A stretch of DNA of 14,528 nt from Zancudomyces culisetae (Eukaryota > Kickxellomycota > Harpellomycetes > Harpellales > Legeriomycetaceae), in assembly GCA_001969505.1 (NCBI GenBank), contig LSSK01000056.1:1-14528 (forward strand), read 5' to 3'. The notes below the pieces were generated by a model. That model searched no databases. It was not told the DNA's origin and was given only the letters and a program-made list of their open reading frames with translations. This document shows positions 1-9,879 of this stretch, piece after piece. The number at the start of each line of letters is the position of its first letter. The first letter of the stretch is position 1. The position numbers and the translations under genes were made by a program.

Positions 1-1701
1 GGGGTTAGTAAAATCATTCATTCTATAATAATCGTAGGACTGTTGGTATCCATGTGTTTTATTATAAATGTACTGTATGTGTTCAGCGTACCAGTGTACT
101 CTTCATATAATGTTATCATTTTGTTGAACAATTAATCCTAGATACTTTTTAATTTTTCCAGTTAATAAATATATAGTAGATATAGAAACTAATTTGTATG
201 AACGGATAAGCAGACATTGCTTTTCTTCATTTCAATAAATAATACCAAAGATAATTCACAACTAAAACTAATATTAGTACCAGTACAACTAGGAAATAAG
301 AAGCGGTTCGATTATAACGCCAATACATCACCTCTGCTACGAACCAGGAGGATATTAATTTACTAATAATTGAATTTGTAGCTACCAACAATGATCTTGA
401 TAAAAGTTTTAATTTGAAACTTTTAACCTAGTGAAACTTCATATTGATACTTGACAAAAACAATCTTTTAACTGTTTATATTACTTTTAGTGATTATATA
501 TGCCCAGATAGAGGTATGCTTCGACTATATTGGCGAGATAAAGTGCATATCCCTGTTTGTATCCTGTTCATGGTTTCTCAGAACTACGGCTCAACCTAGG
601 CTCAATGTGACATGTGTTCTGTTTCTTTGGCGAATTAGAACTGTTTGTGCTTTTAAATATTAATTTATTATTGTAGATAATCTTGTGTTTGCGCTATTTA
701 TTGTTGATCTATTGAGTTTATCTGTTTACCATTGAATAACAAACTAGAAAAAAACGTTTTATTGCAGAAAAATATAAAAAACGTTTGATCGCCTTAATCG
801 AATTAATCGTTAGATTATCAAGATGATTGTTATTATGACTGTAACTTTTGAACATATATCTGTTTGGCCCCATCTCACTCTTTAACTCCCTTTGGTTATA
901 ATTTTTATAAGAATTTATATTCGGGTATTTCGTTTTCCCCAACTATTGGAAATATTTCAAATTTTAATATCATTAATATGTTAACGACTATAAAATTGAT
1001 TACTTATAAACGAGAGTGTGTGTTCTTGCTAGTTATATATTTAAAATACCAAAAGGGTCAGTTAAATGAAAACCATCCATATAAGGCCCACATTTTCTGT
1101 TAAATTTTAAACTTGGGTTGGTCTCATCGGTTGATTTCTAGATTTAGGTTTTAAAGTAATACCACCCACCTACTAGTAATGCATACACTAAAATTAAAAT
1201 TCTAAAAATGTGTACTTTCAATGAATAAAGAAATGACGAGAATACAATTCCAAATCTCAAACCCGTATAAAAAAGGCTCAAACTGTATAAAGACACATCC
1301 ATTATTCTTCATGCCACCTTCTAAGCCTTCCAAATGGAATAGCAAAAAATGTGAGTTCACATGTAGATTATTTTTCGCAAACCTTGTACTCAGCCATAAG
1401 TATATAATCAGTTTATTATCAATATCTTTTGGTATTTTTTTTTCGTAATTAATATAATGGTATTATTGATTGTACTATATTTACTTTCTTTATATCAATG
1501 TTAATAAAGTATGTATTGGAGACCATACCTGGTTTTTTAAAATATAATTATTAGTATAGCAATATGATTATATTAATATGTGTGACCATAATCCGAACTT
1601 CACTCCATTGAACCCAGCTATAGTAACAGTAGATATGAAACCCTTGTACCTTTCTAACAAAAAATAAACCTAATCATACATGCAAAAAAAAAATTTTTTT
1701 T
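1..1701. other. AT-rich noncoding stretch, no gene seen
   Basis: This AT-rich sequence is broken by stop codons in all frames. The longest ATG-started frames are about 75 codons and look like chance products rich in Ile, Asn, Phe and Lys. I found no tRNA internal promoter boxes, no splice-linked exon series and no transposon ends. The window opens with GGGGTTAG, which resembles one telomere-like unit, but nothing repeats after it. Confidence 0.6.
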
Positions 1702-1703
1702 TT
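1684..1703. repeat. A10T10 self-complementary tract
   Basis: Ten A are followed directly by ten T, forming a perfect 20-base palindrome that could extrude as a hairpin and will exclude nucleosomes. A near copy (A9T10, also followed by ACA) lies about 440 bases downstream at 2126–2144. The flanks of the two tracts are otherwise unrelated. Confidence 0.85.
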
Positions 1704-2420
1704 ACATCACTACGACCTCCCCCATGAACTTTGGCTCTGGTGACGGATTTTGTGTCCAACGTTGAGTCAGTTCACTTTTATTGTCAAAATAACGACATTG
1801 ACATGCGTCACAGAGTATTAGACGAGTGTTTTTAGTAACCATACTATCAATATCGTACTAACTCATCTGGTTATGTTTTTTTTTTTACTAGTGTAGAGCA
1901 CAAGGTGTTTACTCATAAATTGCGCATAAATATGAATTTATAACATTTTTACCTCTTTAGGTATCAGACCATGCTTTTAGAAAAGTTTGTGTAGTTATAA
2001 AAAGTGATCGGAACATCATTTCTTATAAGTGGTCCAGTCATGCTAGACTTTTTAATCGTACAATGTCGTACAAATTTTGACATTGATAATGTATACTATT
2101 AATTGTCACTCATCGAATTTCAATTAAAAAAAAATTTTTTTTTTACAATTTTTTTTATTCTGTTTCTTTGGTGGTGCAGTAACATTGCATTAATAACAGT
2201 CAAATAAGCGAATATAGCAAATAAAAAGTGAAGGATAAAAGAAGCTCAAAAAATTTATAAGATTGCTGCGTATCTCTGGAAAAATGACTCATGATGTTAC
2301 AAACTCCTGGCATGATTGTTGCAATCAGAGCTCTTTGTGGACTAGTATCATGAGTTGCAATCGGGGTGAATGTTCAAGTGGGATACACGTTTTTTGTTTG
2401 CTTTTTTGGATTGATCCAGA
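1702..2420 (-). other. Island of short open frames, possible decayed gene
   Basis: This patch is more mixed in base composition than its surroundings. Read on the − strand it holds three successive short open frames: about 2245–2420 (no good start, contains PQRALIATIMPG), about 1973–2092 (39 residues, ATG-started) and 1702–1842 (46 residues, contains CDACQCRYF with a CxxCxC group). The frames are interrupted by stops and I could not join them with convincing splice sites. I recognise no family. Frames of this size are expected by chance in AT-rich DNA, so this is only a candidate for gene remains. Confidence 0.12.
2126..2144. repeat. A9T10 self-complementary tract
   Basis: Nine A are followed by ten T and then ACA. 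This is the partner of the A10T10 tract at 1684–1703. It lies between two short − strand open frames. It could be a cruciform or nucleosome-free site, or simply two abutting homopolymers. Confidence 0.8.
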
Positions 2421-3309
2421 GTTGAGGTTTTATTTTTTTTCTACTCTTATCACATTAAAGAATAAAATACAACAATGTATTATAACAATTTAAAATATAC
2501 TAAATTAGTTATATTTCACATGTTGCTTTGGTAAGGGAATGGGAGACGGAGATAAAAAAAAAATTATTTCCATGGACTAATGTAAAGGAAGGGTTAGCGA
2601 GTCTATAGGAGAAGCCGGAGGGGGAGGGATTGGCTAGATATGTATGGATAAAAGGTTCTATTTATTTTTGCTAAATTATGTTTTATATACATGTTAATTC
2701 ACTGCGCAGGACTGATTAATATAATTTCAATCAATTTATTACTAATCTGATCACAAAATGGAACCAAAAATTAATAATAATAAAACTTTTGAATGGATGG
2801 AAAACAGTTTATTTCTGATCACTTTTCTTTTAATAAATCTTTAAGGCTAAAAGCTGAAGAGATAATGTGAAAGTAAGAATAAAAAAGTGGAAAAAGTGAA
2901 AATTAAAAATGAAAATTAAAGTGAAAAGAATAAACATCATGCTATTATTCAAGCCATAACAATATATTATAAATAAGTGAATAAATCACCAAGAAAGTTC
3001 GATTGACACAGGAAATTAAGGACGGAGATAAATTTCAATATTAATCCGTCCTAATTGTTGGTGAAATATATCGTTATTGGGGCTTTGTTGGATATACTGG
3101 AAATCGCATGTATTTTGATTTTTATTTGGACTGCATAATGTGATTATACCAAAAAATAAATTAAACAAAAATAAATAATAATAAAAATTAAAGCCCTGAT
3201 AGAAAAAATAAGGAAAAAACGTTGGAATGTACAAGTTTAGATTATTAATAATTCAAATAACATTAATACCAAAGAGGGAAGAAGAGAGTTGTAAGTGATA
3301 GTGGTTGAT

Positions 3310-3340
3310 GAGTGAGTGAGTGGGTGAGTGGGTGGGGAGG
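3310..3340 (+). repeat. GTGA/GTGG tetranucleotide repeat
   Basis: This is a degenerate tandem array of GTGA and GTGG units ending in GGTGGGGAGG. Three G-tracts of three or more lie close together, so the + strand could form a weak G-rich structure. It is noncoding. Confidence 0.8.
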
Positions 3341-3650
3341 TATTTTTTTTGCTATGTTATTATAAATAAAAGTTGGAATAAAGGTCAAGAACTTGTAAAT
3401 TTGCATTTAATGTTTAATAATATAAACGTGTACTAGTGGTTTAGTGTTAGTAATATCGATGAAATCGATGAATTTACCAAATTGTAATAGATAGTAGACT
3501 TTTTTCTTTTTAAAAAAAAGGATAAAAATAAATTAAACATGTGTTTCAAATTTATTCTCGTGTAATTTGGAGTGTACTGAATAAATATTTCCTAATATAT
3601 TAAATTATCAATTATTAAAAGGTAGGAAAGCAAAAAAACACGTTTTTTTT

Positions 3651-3704
3651 GGGGGGGTGAGGTTGAGGTTGAGGTTGAGGTTGAGGGTAAGAGGGAGGAT
3701 GGGG
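3651..3704 (+). repeat. G7 run followed by (GAGGTT)4 and G-rich tail
   Basis: Eight T and seven G are followed by four exact GAGGTT hexamers (3659–3682). A purine-rich tail then carries GGG tracts at 3685, 3693 and 3701. On the opposite strand it reads as Asn-Leu/Ser-Thr dipeptides in spurious frames. It lies in noncoding DNA. Confidence 0.85.
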
Positions 3705-4018
3705 AGATGTAATAAAAAGTAGGTGTAATATATAAAGTGATGGAGAGATGAGGAAGATTTAATAAGAATATCAAAGACTAGATTTATAAAACTAGCTAAT
3801 AACATATACTAAATAAATAAAGTAGGTCAGATGGCCACATCTACCAAAGTGTCCTTGTGATTATGTTGCAAGTGATAAAGTACATCTAGGCTAATGCAGA
3901 AAAAGAACCCTTTCAAAACTCAGCTTTTAAACTTTGAATGTTGTAAAACGCAATTTTGTACCAACCAAAAAACAATGAATTTTTATTATCAGTCATTGTA
4001 AACCCTGATGTTGCCGCC

Positions 4019-4056
4019 ATCACATCATATCACATCCCATTCCATCCCATCCCAAT
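4019..4056 (+). repeat. CATCCC-type simple repeat
   Basis: Degenerate CATCA, CATCCC and CATTCC units in tandem form a pyrimidine-rich patch in an otherwise purine-rich + strand. There is no coding context. Confidence 0.6.
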
Positions 4057-4780
4057 CCTTTACCATTTTTTCTTGACTATGTATATTTAATGTAGCTATT
4101 ATTGGATTTAGCATTATTAAATATATTATTTTTAACCATGTATTTTTTTATCGTGTAAATCAAGGTATCGGTTATTTTAAAAGTTAATAAATGTGAACAC
4201 AGAAAAAAAATGCATATAGAAATGTAACAAGAGAAAAATAATAATGTAGCTGCGGTTGAGATTATATTTTATTGATTGGTTAGTAGATTTAATTAAAATT
4301 ACTAATAATAAAATCTAGAGAATTCAAGAGAAAAAATAGTCAAAAAACCTAATAATCAAATAATCAAATAATAATTAGAAATTTGGGGGGGAAGGTTGGT
4401 GGGATGGGGTGAGAGAGGGACAACAAGAGAGAATGTAAAAGAAAAATAAAAGAAAAAGTACATAATATAAAAAGAGCCAAGAATTACATTTTGTCTATCT
4501 CCTTCCTTTTTATTATTTCTATCATTATATAGACATTATAATCATTCGTTTACCACACACTTTAAGAATAGAGCTATCTAATGATATCTTTTAACCGAGT
4601 AGAATAACAAAAGAAACTAAAACAACAGTCTAGTAAATAAACCTCTAGCGATATAATCCCGGCTCCTGAATATATCCATACTATAGCGCAATACAATAAA
4701 CCTCATACTAGGATAACTAACTAGCCTTTTGATGAATTTCACTGCAAGAGATAGTGACAAGATAAGGAATAAGCTTAGGA

Positions 4781-4806
4781 ATAGAGATAGAGATAGAAAT
4801 AGAAAA
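4781..4806 (+). repeat. AGATAG hexanucleotide repeat
   Basis: About four AGATAG/AAATAG units lie in tandem. Read on the − strand they give the Leu-Ser-rich middle of the 105-codon frame at 4617–4934, which argues that this frame is a by-product of the repeat. Confidence 0.7.
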
Positions 4807-5278
4807 GTTGTTAGACATGGAAGGAATATTTGACTGCACCCATACAACATTTGAGCACCAAGCAAAGTGCCCAATAGAATGCGACTGTCTTTGTATAGAT
4901 TGTTATAACAAACGCATAAAGATGCACGAGACATTAGAAGTTCCAGCTTTTACAATCACGTGTTGAGTTACACCATAACCATAAAAACTTGTATTTACAT
5001 TTGAAAAAAAAAAACCAAAACAAACCAAACCAAAGAACGATTATATAGAGAGTGAGATGGTGAGATGGTGATAGAATATAGATTACTAATGTGTGGGTAT
5101 ATTTTATGATTACAAATGTGGAGGGGGAGACAAGTTTGAGTTTGCTGGGTTTTAGAGTGTAATACAATTAGTATTTTAAGTATGATGAAGATTATACAAG
5201 TGATCCAAAATGGAGGTGTTTTTATTTATTTATTTAATATTTGGAGTTTTTCTTTGAGAGAGGTGGTTATAAAGATAA

Positions 5279-5313
5279 CAGTAGTAATAGTAACAGTAAT
5301 AGTAATAGTAATT
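5279..5313 (+). repeat. AGTAAT/AGTAAC repeat
   Basis: About six units of AGTAAT and AGTAAC lie in tandem. They produce a Val-Ile-rich stretch in a spurious + strand frame at 5182–5379. Confidence 0.75.
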
Positions 5314-5481
5314 TATAGTTTTTCAATTGATAAAATCTTTGATATCTTTTGTATTTTTATTATGATAGCAATAAAATGAATATAAATAATGTAAAGCTAC
5401 AAGTACTAGGATGTTTTTGAAAAATACCTTGATTCTTGCATTGAAAGTAGCATGTATGATTAATTGATTAGTGTCTAGGTA

Positions 5482-5489
5482 TATATAAA
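5482..5489 (+). promoter_or_regulatory. TATA-like element upstream of RVB1
   Basis: TATATAAA fits the TATAWAWR consensus and lies about 375 bases before the RVB1 start codon. That is farther than usual for a yeast TATA box unless the 5′ leader is long. In DNA this AT-rich such matches occur by chance, so the assignment is tentative. Confidence 0.2.
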
Positions 5490-5766
5490 GATTTGATCAA
5501 ATAACGGGATGAGTAAAAACCTGAGCAACATAATATATACTAAAAAAAAATTTCTTTATAGGCAAAATCGGAAAAACCCAATCCTACGATTTGCTATGAA
5601 AAAAAAAAAAAAATTTAGTCCAATAACTTTCTAATAGGCTAATAAAAATATCAAAAAAGAAAATATAGGAAAATAGTATAAAAATTTTTCTTTATTTTTT
5701 TAATATTTTTACCTGCAGCCAATTTTTTTTTTTTTGATGCTATACAATAGGAATATAATTCAAGTC

Positions 5767-5801
5767 AAATAAAATAAAGTAAAATAAAATAAAATAAAAT
5801 A
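5767..5801 (+). repeat. AAAAT pentanucleotide repeat before RVB1
   Basis: An array of AAAAT/AAAGT units, six or more copies, lies about 65–95 bases before the RVB1 ATG. A second run of similar units (about 5819–5851) follows it. Such poly(dA)-rich DNA is typical of nucleosome-depleted promoters and A-rich leaders in yeasts. Confidence 0.7.
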
Positions 5802-5836
5802 CAACAAATATCCACACGAAAATAAAAATCAATTAA

Positions 5837-7414
<1,578 letters not shown>

Positions 7415-7490
7415 AAATAATAAAATAAAACAAAAAAGGGAGAGAAGAGAAGAAAGGAGAAGTGAGGTGAGGTGAGGCAAGGGGAATAAT
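7415..7490. terminator. Shared 3′ region between converging RVB1 and DBF4
   Basis: Only 76 bases separate the two stop codons, so both 3′ UTRs must fall here or run into the opposing gene. On the + strand AATAAA-type signals follow the RVB1 stop at once (about 7418–7430). On the − strand AATAAA (7490–7495) overlaps the DBF4 stop codon itself. The middle is a purine-rich run with GTGAG repeats (about 7464–7477). The two mRNAs probably overlap as antisense tails. The exact cleavage sites cannot be read from the sequence. Confidence 0.6.
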
Positions 7491-8289
7491 TTATTGATTA
7501 GTGTTATTATTGTTTGCAAAATGGGAAATAAAATAGTCGTTTAAAGTAGAATCTATAAAAAAGTCGGGGAATTTGGTTGGAGTAGTTAGACGATCAAGTT
7601 GAGGAGGGGGATAAGCAGATGTGTTGATAGAGTTTGTGGTAGTATTATTATTAGTAGTAGTATTAGTAGTAGTAGTGGGTTTGATGATTGTATTGTTTGT
7701 GGTGGTAGATGGTTTTGTAACTAGTGTTGCAGCATCATATTGTTGTTGGGAAAATACCAAGTTTGGTATATTAGTAGGAGTATACGAGTTTTCTAGACGA
7801 GACCAGTGGTTAAGAGATGAAGAGAGATGAGGATTAGCATTTACAGGTTGGACAAGAGTAGCAATGCTGTTGGCAGAGTTTGCCGAATGAAGGTGAGAAA
7901 TTGGAGTCATAGAATTGATGTTTACAGCAGGTTTACGTTGAAGAGATTGTAGCAGAGAATCAAGGTCAGACCAGTTGGATTCCTGCTGAGCAAACAAACG
8001 ATGAGACGAAGAACCAAGATGAGTTACCATGTCTTCGTATTTTACTCGGCAGTTTTCGCAATATCCTGGTCGTGAAACTGTCCGTCGATTCTGTGGTTTC
8101 CTTGGTTGAACTGGTACTTTTGGTTTAGTTTTTAATATCTGTGTTTGTGTTTGTGTTTGTGTTTGTGTCTGTGTCTGTGTTGGTTTTGGTGGTCTATCTG
8201 CCATTGCAACTACTGTTTGTTCCATTCGTGATAATTTATCAGCATACATTGTATGAACTAGTCGTCTTTGTCCAGTTGGTGTAAATTGA

Positions 8290-8336
<47 letters not shown>

Positions 8337-9872
8337 TATACCCATACCTGTACCTATACTTGTACCCATACTTGTACTCATCCCTGTTCCTGTTCCTGTC
8401 CCTGTCCCTACACATGTTGTTGTTCCTGTTCCCATTCCTTCTGTAAGTAATGGTTTGCTATTCATAGACTGCCCTACAAAATTACCCGATGCTGCTGAAT
8501 CCACAATGTGCGGTCGCACCAGTCGCAACAAACCCGCATCACGTGACAACACGCTACAATCTGTTCCCATCACTTCTGCCAACACTCGATGTTCATCCTC
8601 CTTCTCCACATGCTGTTTCTTCTTCTCCTCCTCTTCTTCCTCTTCCTCCTCACCTGATGACGTCGAACTCTCTTTTCCCGACGTCGAATCGTACTTTACA
8701 AATGGACAGCGCCCACGCGGCACATAATACAACTTGGGCCATGGCGGCTCGCCCCCCTGTTGCTCTGTTGCCCCGTTCTTATAGTCATTCATCAGCACCG
8801 GCTTGTGAAGATGTGAACTGTCCTCCACCAGCACATAATAGTTGCGGAAATAATAGAAATCCCCTGCCATCGTCTGCTGCTGTCCTCCATTCAGCTTTTC
8901 TTCCTGTAAAACTTCACTTAGCTTGCGCTTGTTTGAATGCTCTATCTCTACTTGCTGGTTTGGTGGTAATATATATTTCAAAATCCGATTTCGCAACTTA
9001 CTCACTCCCCATATCTTTACTCCAAACTTCTGCGCCGCAACTACCGCCGCACTTCCTCCGTTTCTTCCTTCTCCCACTGCTCCTGCTACCTCATCATTCA
9101 CTATCAAATGCGTCACCTGCTGTGCCGAAAAAAACGACTCTACTTTTGCTGACAGCTTCTTTACTCCTAGCGATAACTGCCGTGTCATCATCTCATCAAT
9201 CCCATCAAAATAAAATCTAAACGTTGGAAACGCTCGTCGGTACGCCAAAATCCACTCTTGTAACATTGCCTTTTGTGTCTCGTACCTTTTACGATTCTCC
9301 TCTGCCCCCTTTTCCGCACTTTCTCTTTCTCTTTCTCTTTCTGCCTCTCCTATTTCTCTTTTTTCCATCAGTATCCCTGTTCCAATACTGTGTCTACCTC
9401 TTCGTGTGTTACCCGGTCTTGCTGTCGGTGTTTGATCTATTATCCTCCCTCCACCAGCCACCATGCTGTTCATCGCACCATTTCCAACTCTTGGCGTTAT
9501 CATTTCTACTTCTTTCCCTAGTCCTTCCATCCCCATCCCTACCCCTACCCCCATCGTCACTCCTAATCCTCCTCTGCCTGCTAGCCCCGGTGTTCCTTGT
9601 CTCTTTGGCGTTATCTGTATTCCTGCGTTATATTCATTTTCGTATACTGTTTCATATTTCTCTCCTCCTTCCCGTTGTATCATCGTTGTATATCGTCTTT
9701 TCCCTGTTCTTCTACCACTACTTTCTGCTGCTACTCCTGCCCCTCCATTACCATTTTGTGTTACTAGCTCTGCTGTTGCTTCTGCATTGTACTTATGTGA
9801 ACTAGGGCTAATTATCGACGCGTCCAGCCGTTGTCCTGTTGGTGTTTGAAACAACAACCTTCGACTTGTCAT
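7491..9872 (-). CDS. DBF4: Dbf4-type regulatory subunit of Cdc7 kinase (DDK)
   Basis: Dbf4 binds and activates Cdc7, which phosphorylates the MCM helicase to fire replication origins in S phase. The 793-residue product (704 in budding yeast) has the three family motifs in order. Motif N is a BRCT-like block (about 199–301) with a WILAYRR start, RFYFDG, THLIVND and GVKIWGVSKL. Motif M (about 337–394) has YFRNYYVLVED and PWPKLYYVPRGRCPF. Motif C is a CCHH zinc finger near the C terminus (Cys605, Cys608, His618, His624; GYCENCRVKYE, SSHRLFA). Basic NLS-like clusters lie near 53–60 and 314–317. Several TP sites fit CDK phosphorylation, including TPKR at 88–91 and TPTK at 764–767. The spacers are low-complexity: Gly/Met/Val, Arg-Glu, nine Glu, Gly-Thr/Gly-Met, Thr-Gln and Asn-Thr. 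An RRLL at 4–7 matches a minimal destruction box, which is weak evidence. The start codon has A at −3. Confidence 0.94.
7637..7676 (-). repeat. DBF4: Trinucleotide repeat coding Thr/Asn tract of DBF4
   Basis: TAG/TAT trinucleotides on the + strand read as ACT/AAT-type codons on the coding strand. They give a Thr/Asn-rich tract near residues 732–745, in the tail after the zinc finger. It is probably disordered and variable in length. Confidence 0.75.
8139..8180 (-). repeat. DBF4: (Thr-Gln)7 hexanucleotide array in DBF4
   Basis: Seven tandem ACA-CAA/CAG codon pairs encode TQ seven times at residues 565–578, about 27 residues before the zinc finger. Each TQ is a minimal Mec1/Tel1 (ATR/ATM) phosphorylation site. 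The array is therefore an SQ/TQ-cluster-like segment created by a simple repeat. CAA/CAG variation shows slight drift between units. Confidence 0.9.
8292..8409 (-). repeat. DBF4: GGGTAT-type hexamer array coding Gly-Met/Gly-Thr in DBF4
   Basis: Seven exact ATGGGT units (8292–8333 on the coding strand) are followed by about a dozen diverged units still in 6-base phase. They encode Gly-Met and then Gly-Thr dipeptides at about residues 488–527, between motifs M and C. The coding strand and mRNA carry at least seven GGG tracts with 3-base loops, a strong G-quadruplex pattern. The opposite strand reads as a spurious Thr-His frame. Confidence 0.92.
8625..8651 (-). repeat. DBF4: Nine-glutamate tract in DBF4
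   Basis: Nine GAA/GAG codons (residues 408–416) are followed by three Lys codons, just after motif M. This is an acidic disordered linker. Mixed codons suggest it is not a fresh slippage product. Confidence 0.85.
9320..9341 (-). repeat. DBF4: GAGAAA repeat coding Arg-Glu run in DBF4
   Basis: GAGAAA hexamers on the coding strand give an alternating Glu-Arg run at about residues 178–184, just before the BRCT-like motif N. It likely forms a charged helix leading into that domain. As a homopurine mirror repeat it could also form triplex DNA. Confidence 0.75.
9531..9552 (-). repeat. DBF4: G-quadruplex motif in 5′ part of DBF4
   Basis: The coding strand has G5-TA-G4-TA-G3-AT-G4, which meets the G3+N1–7 quadruplex rule with very short loops. 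It encodes a Gly/Val/Met run near residues 107–114. It is the second such motif in the gene. Confidence 0.8.
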
Positions 9873-9879
9873 CCTTCAT
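9808..9879 (-). promoter_or_regulatory. Overlapping upstream reading frame at DBF4 start
   Basis: An ATG lies 7 bases upstream of the DBF4 ATG in another frame (ATGAAGGATG). It opens a 23-codon frame that runs into the DBF4 coding region and stops at TAG (9808–9810). The upstream ATG has T at −3 (weak context) while the main ATG has A at −3, so leaky scanning would still reach DBF4. If the transcript starts upstream of it, this frame would lower Dbf4 output. Whether it is in the mRNA is unknown. Confidence 0.5.

Noticed and set aside
1-8. GGGGTTAG at the window start as telomere repeat
   Set aside because: It is a single unit with no following repeats, so a chance match.
2263-2493. 76-codon + strand frame with several Cys
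   Set aside because: The patch contains degenerate copies of a GATTGCAAC-type sequence and is equally open on the other strand. There is no recognisable domain.
4617-4934. 105-codon − strand frame
   Set aside because: Its Leu/Ser core comes from the AGATAG repeat. The rest matches nothing known, and frames of this size are plausible by chance.
4955-4962. ATCACGTG, which matches a point-centromere CDEI or a Cbf1 site
   Set aside because: No CDEIII-like CCGAA element lies within the next 150 bases. A single E-box match occurs by chance.
8268-8450. Thr-His repeat frame on the + strand
   Set aside because: It is produced only by reading the GGGTAT array of DBF4 on the wrong strand.
8489-9805. 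Long + strand open frames (243 and 193 codons) opposite DBF4
   Set aside because: They are antisense shadows of the purine-rich DBF4 coding strand. Their content is Pro/Ser/Leu/Phe-rich and fits no family, while the − strand carries all three Dbf4 motifs.
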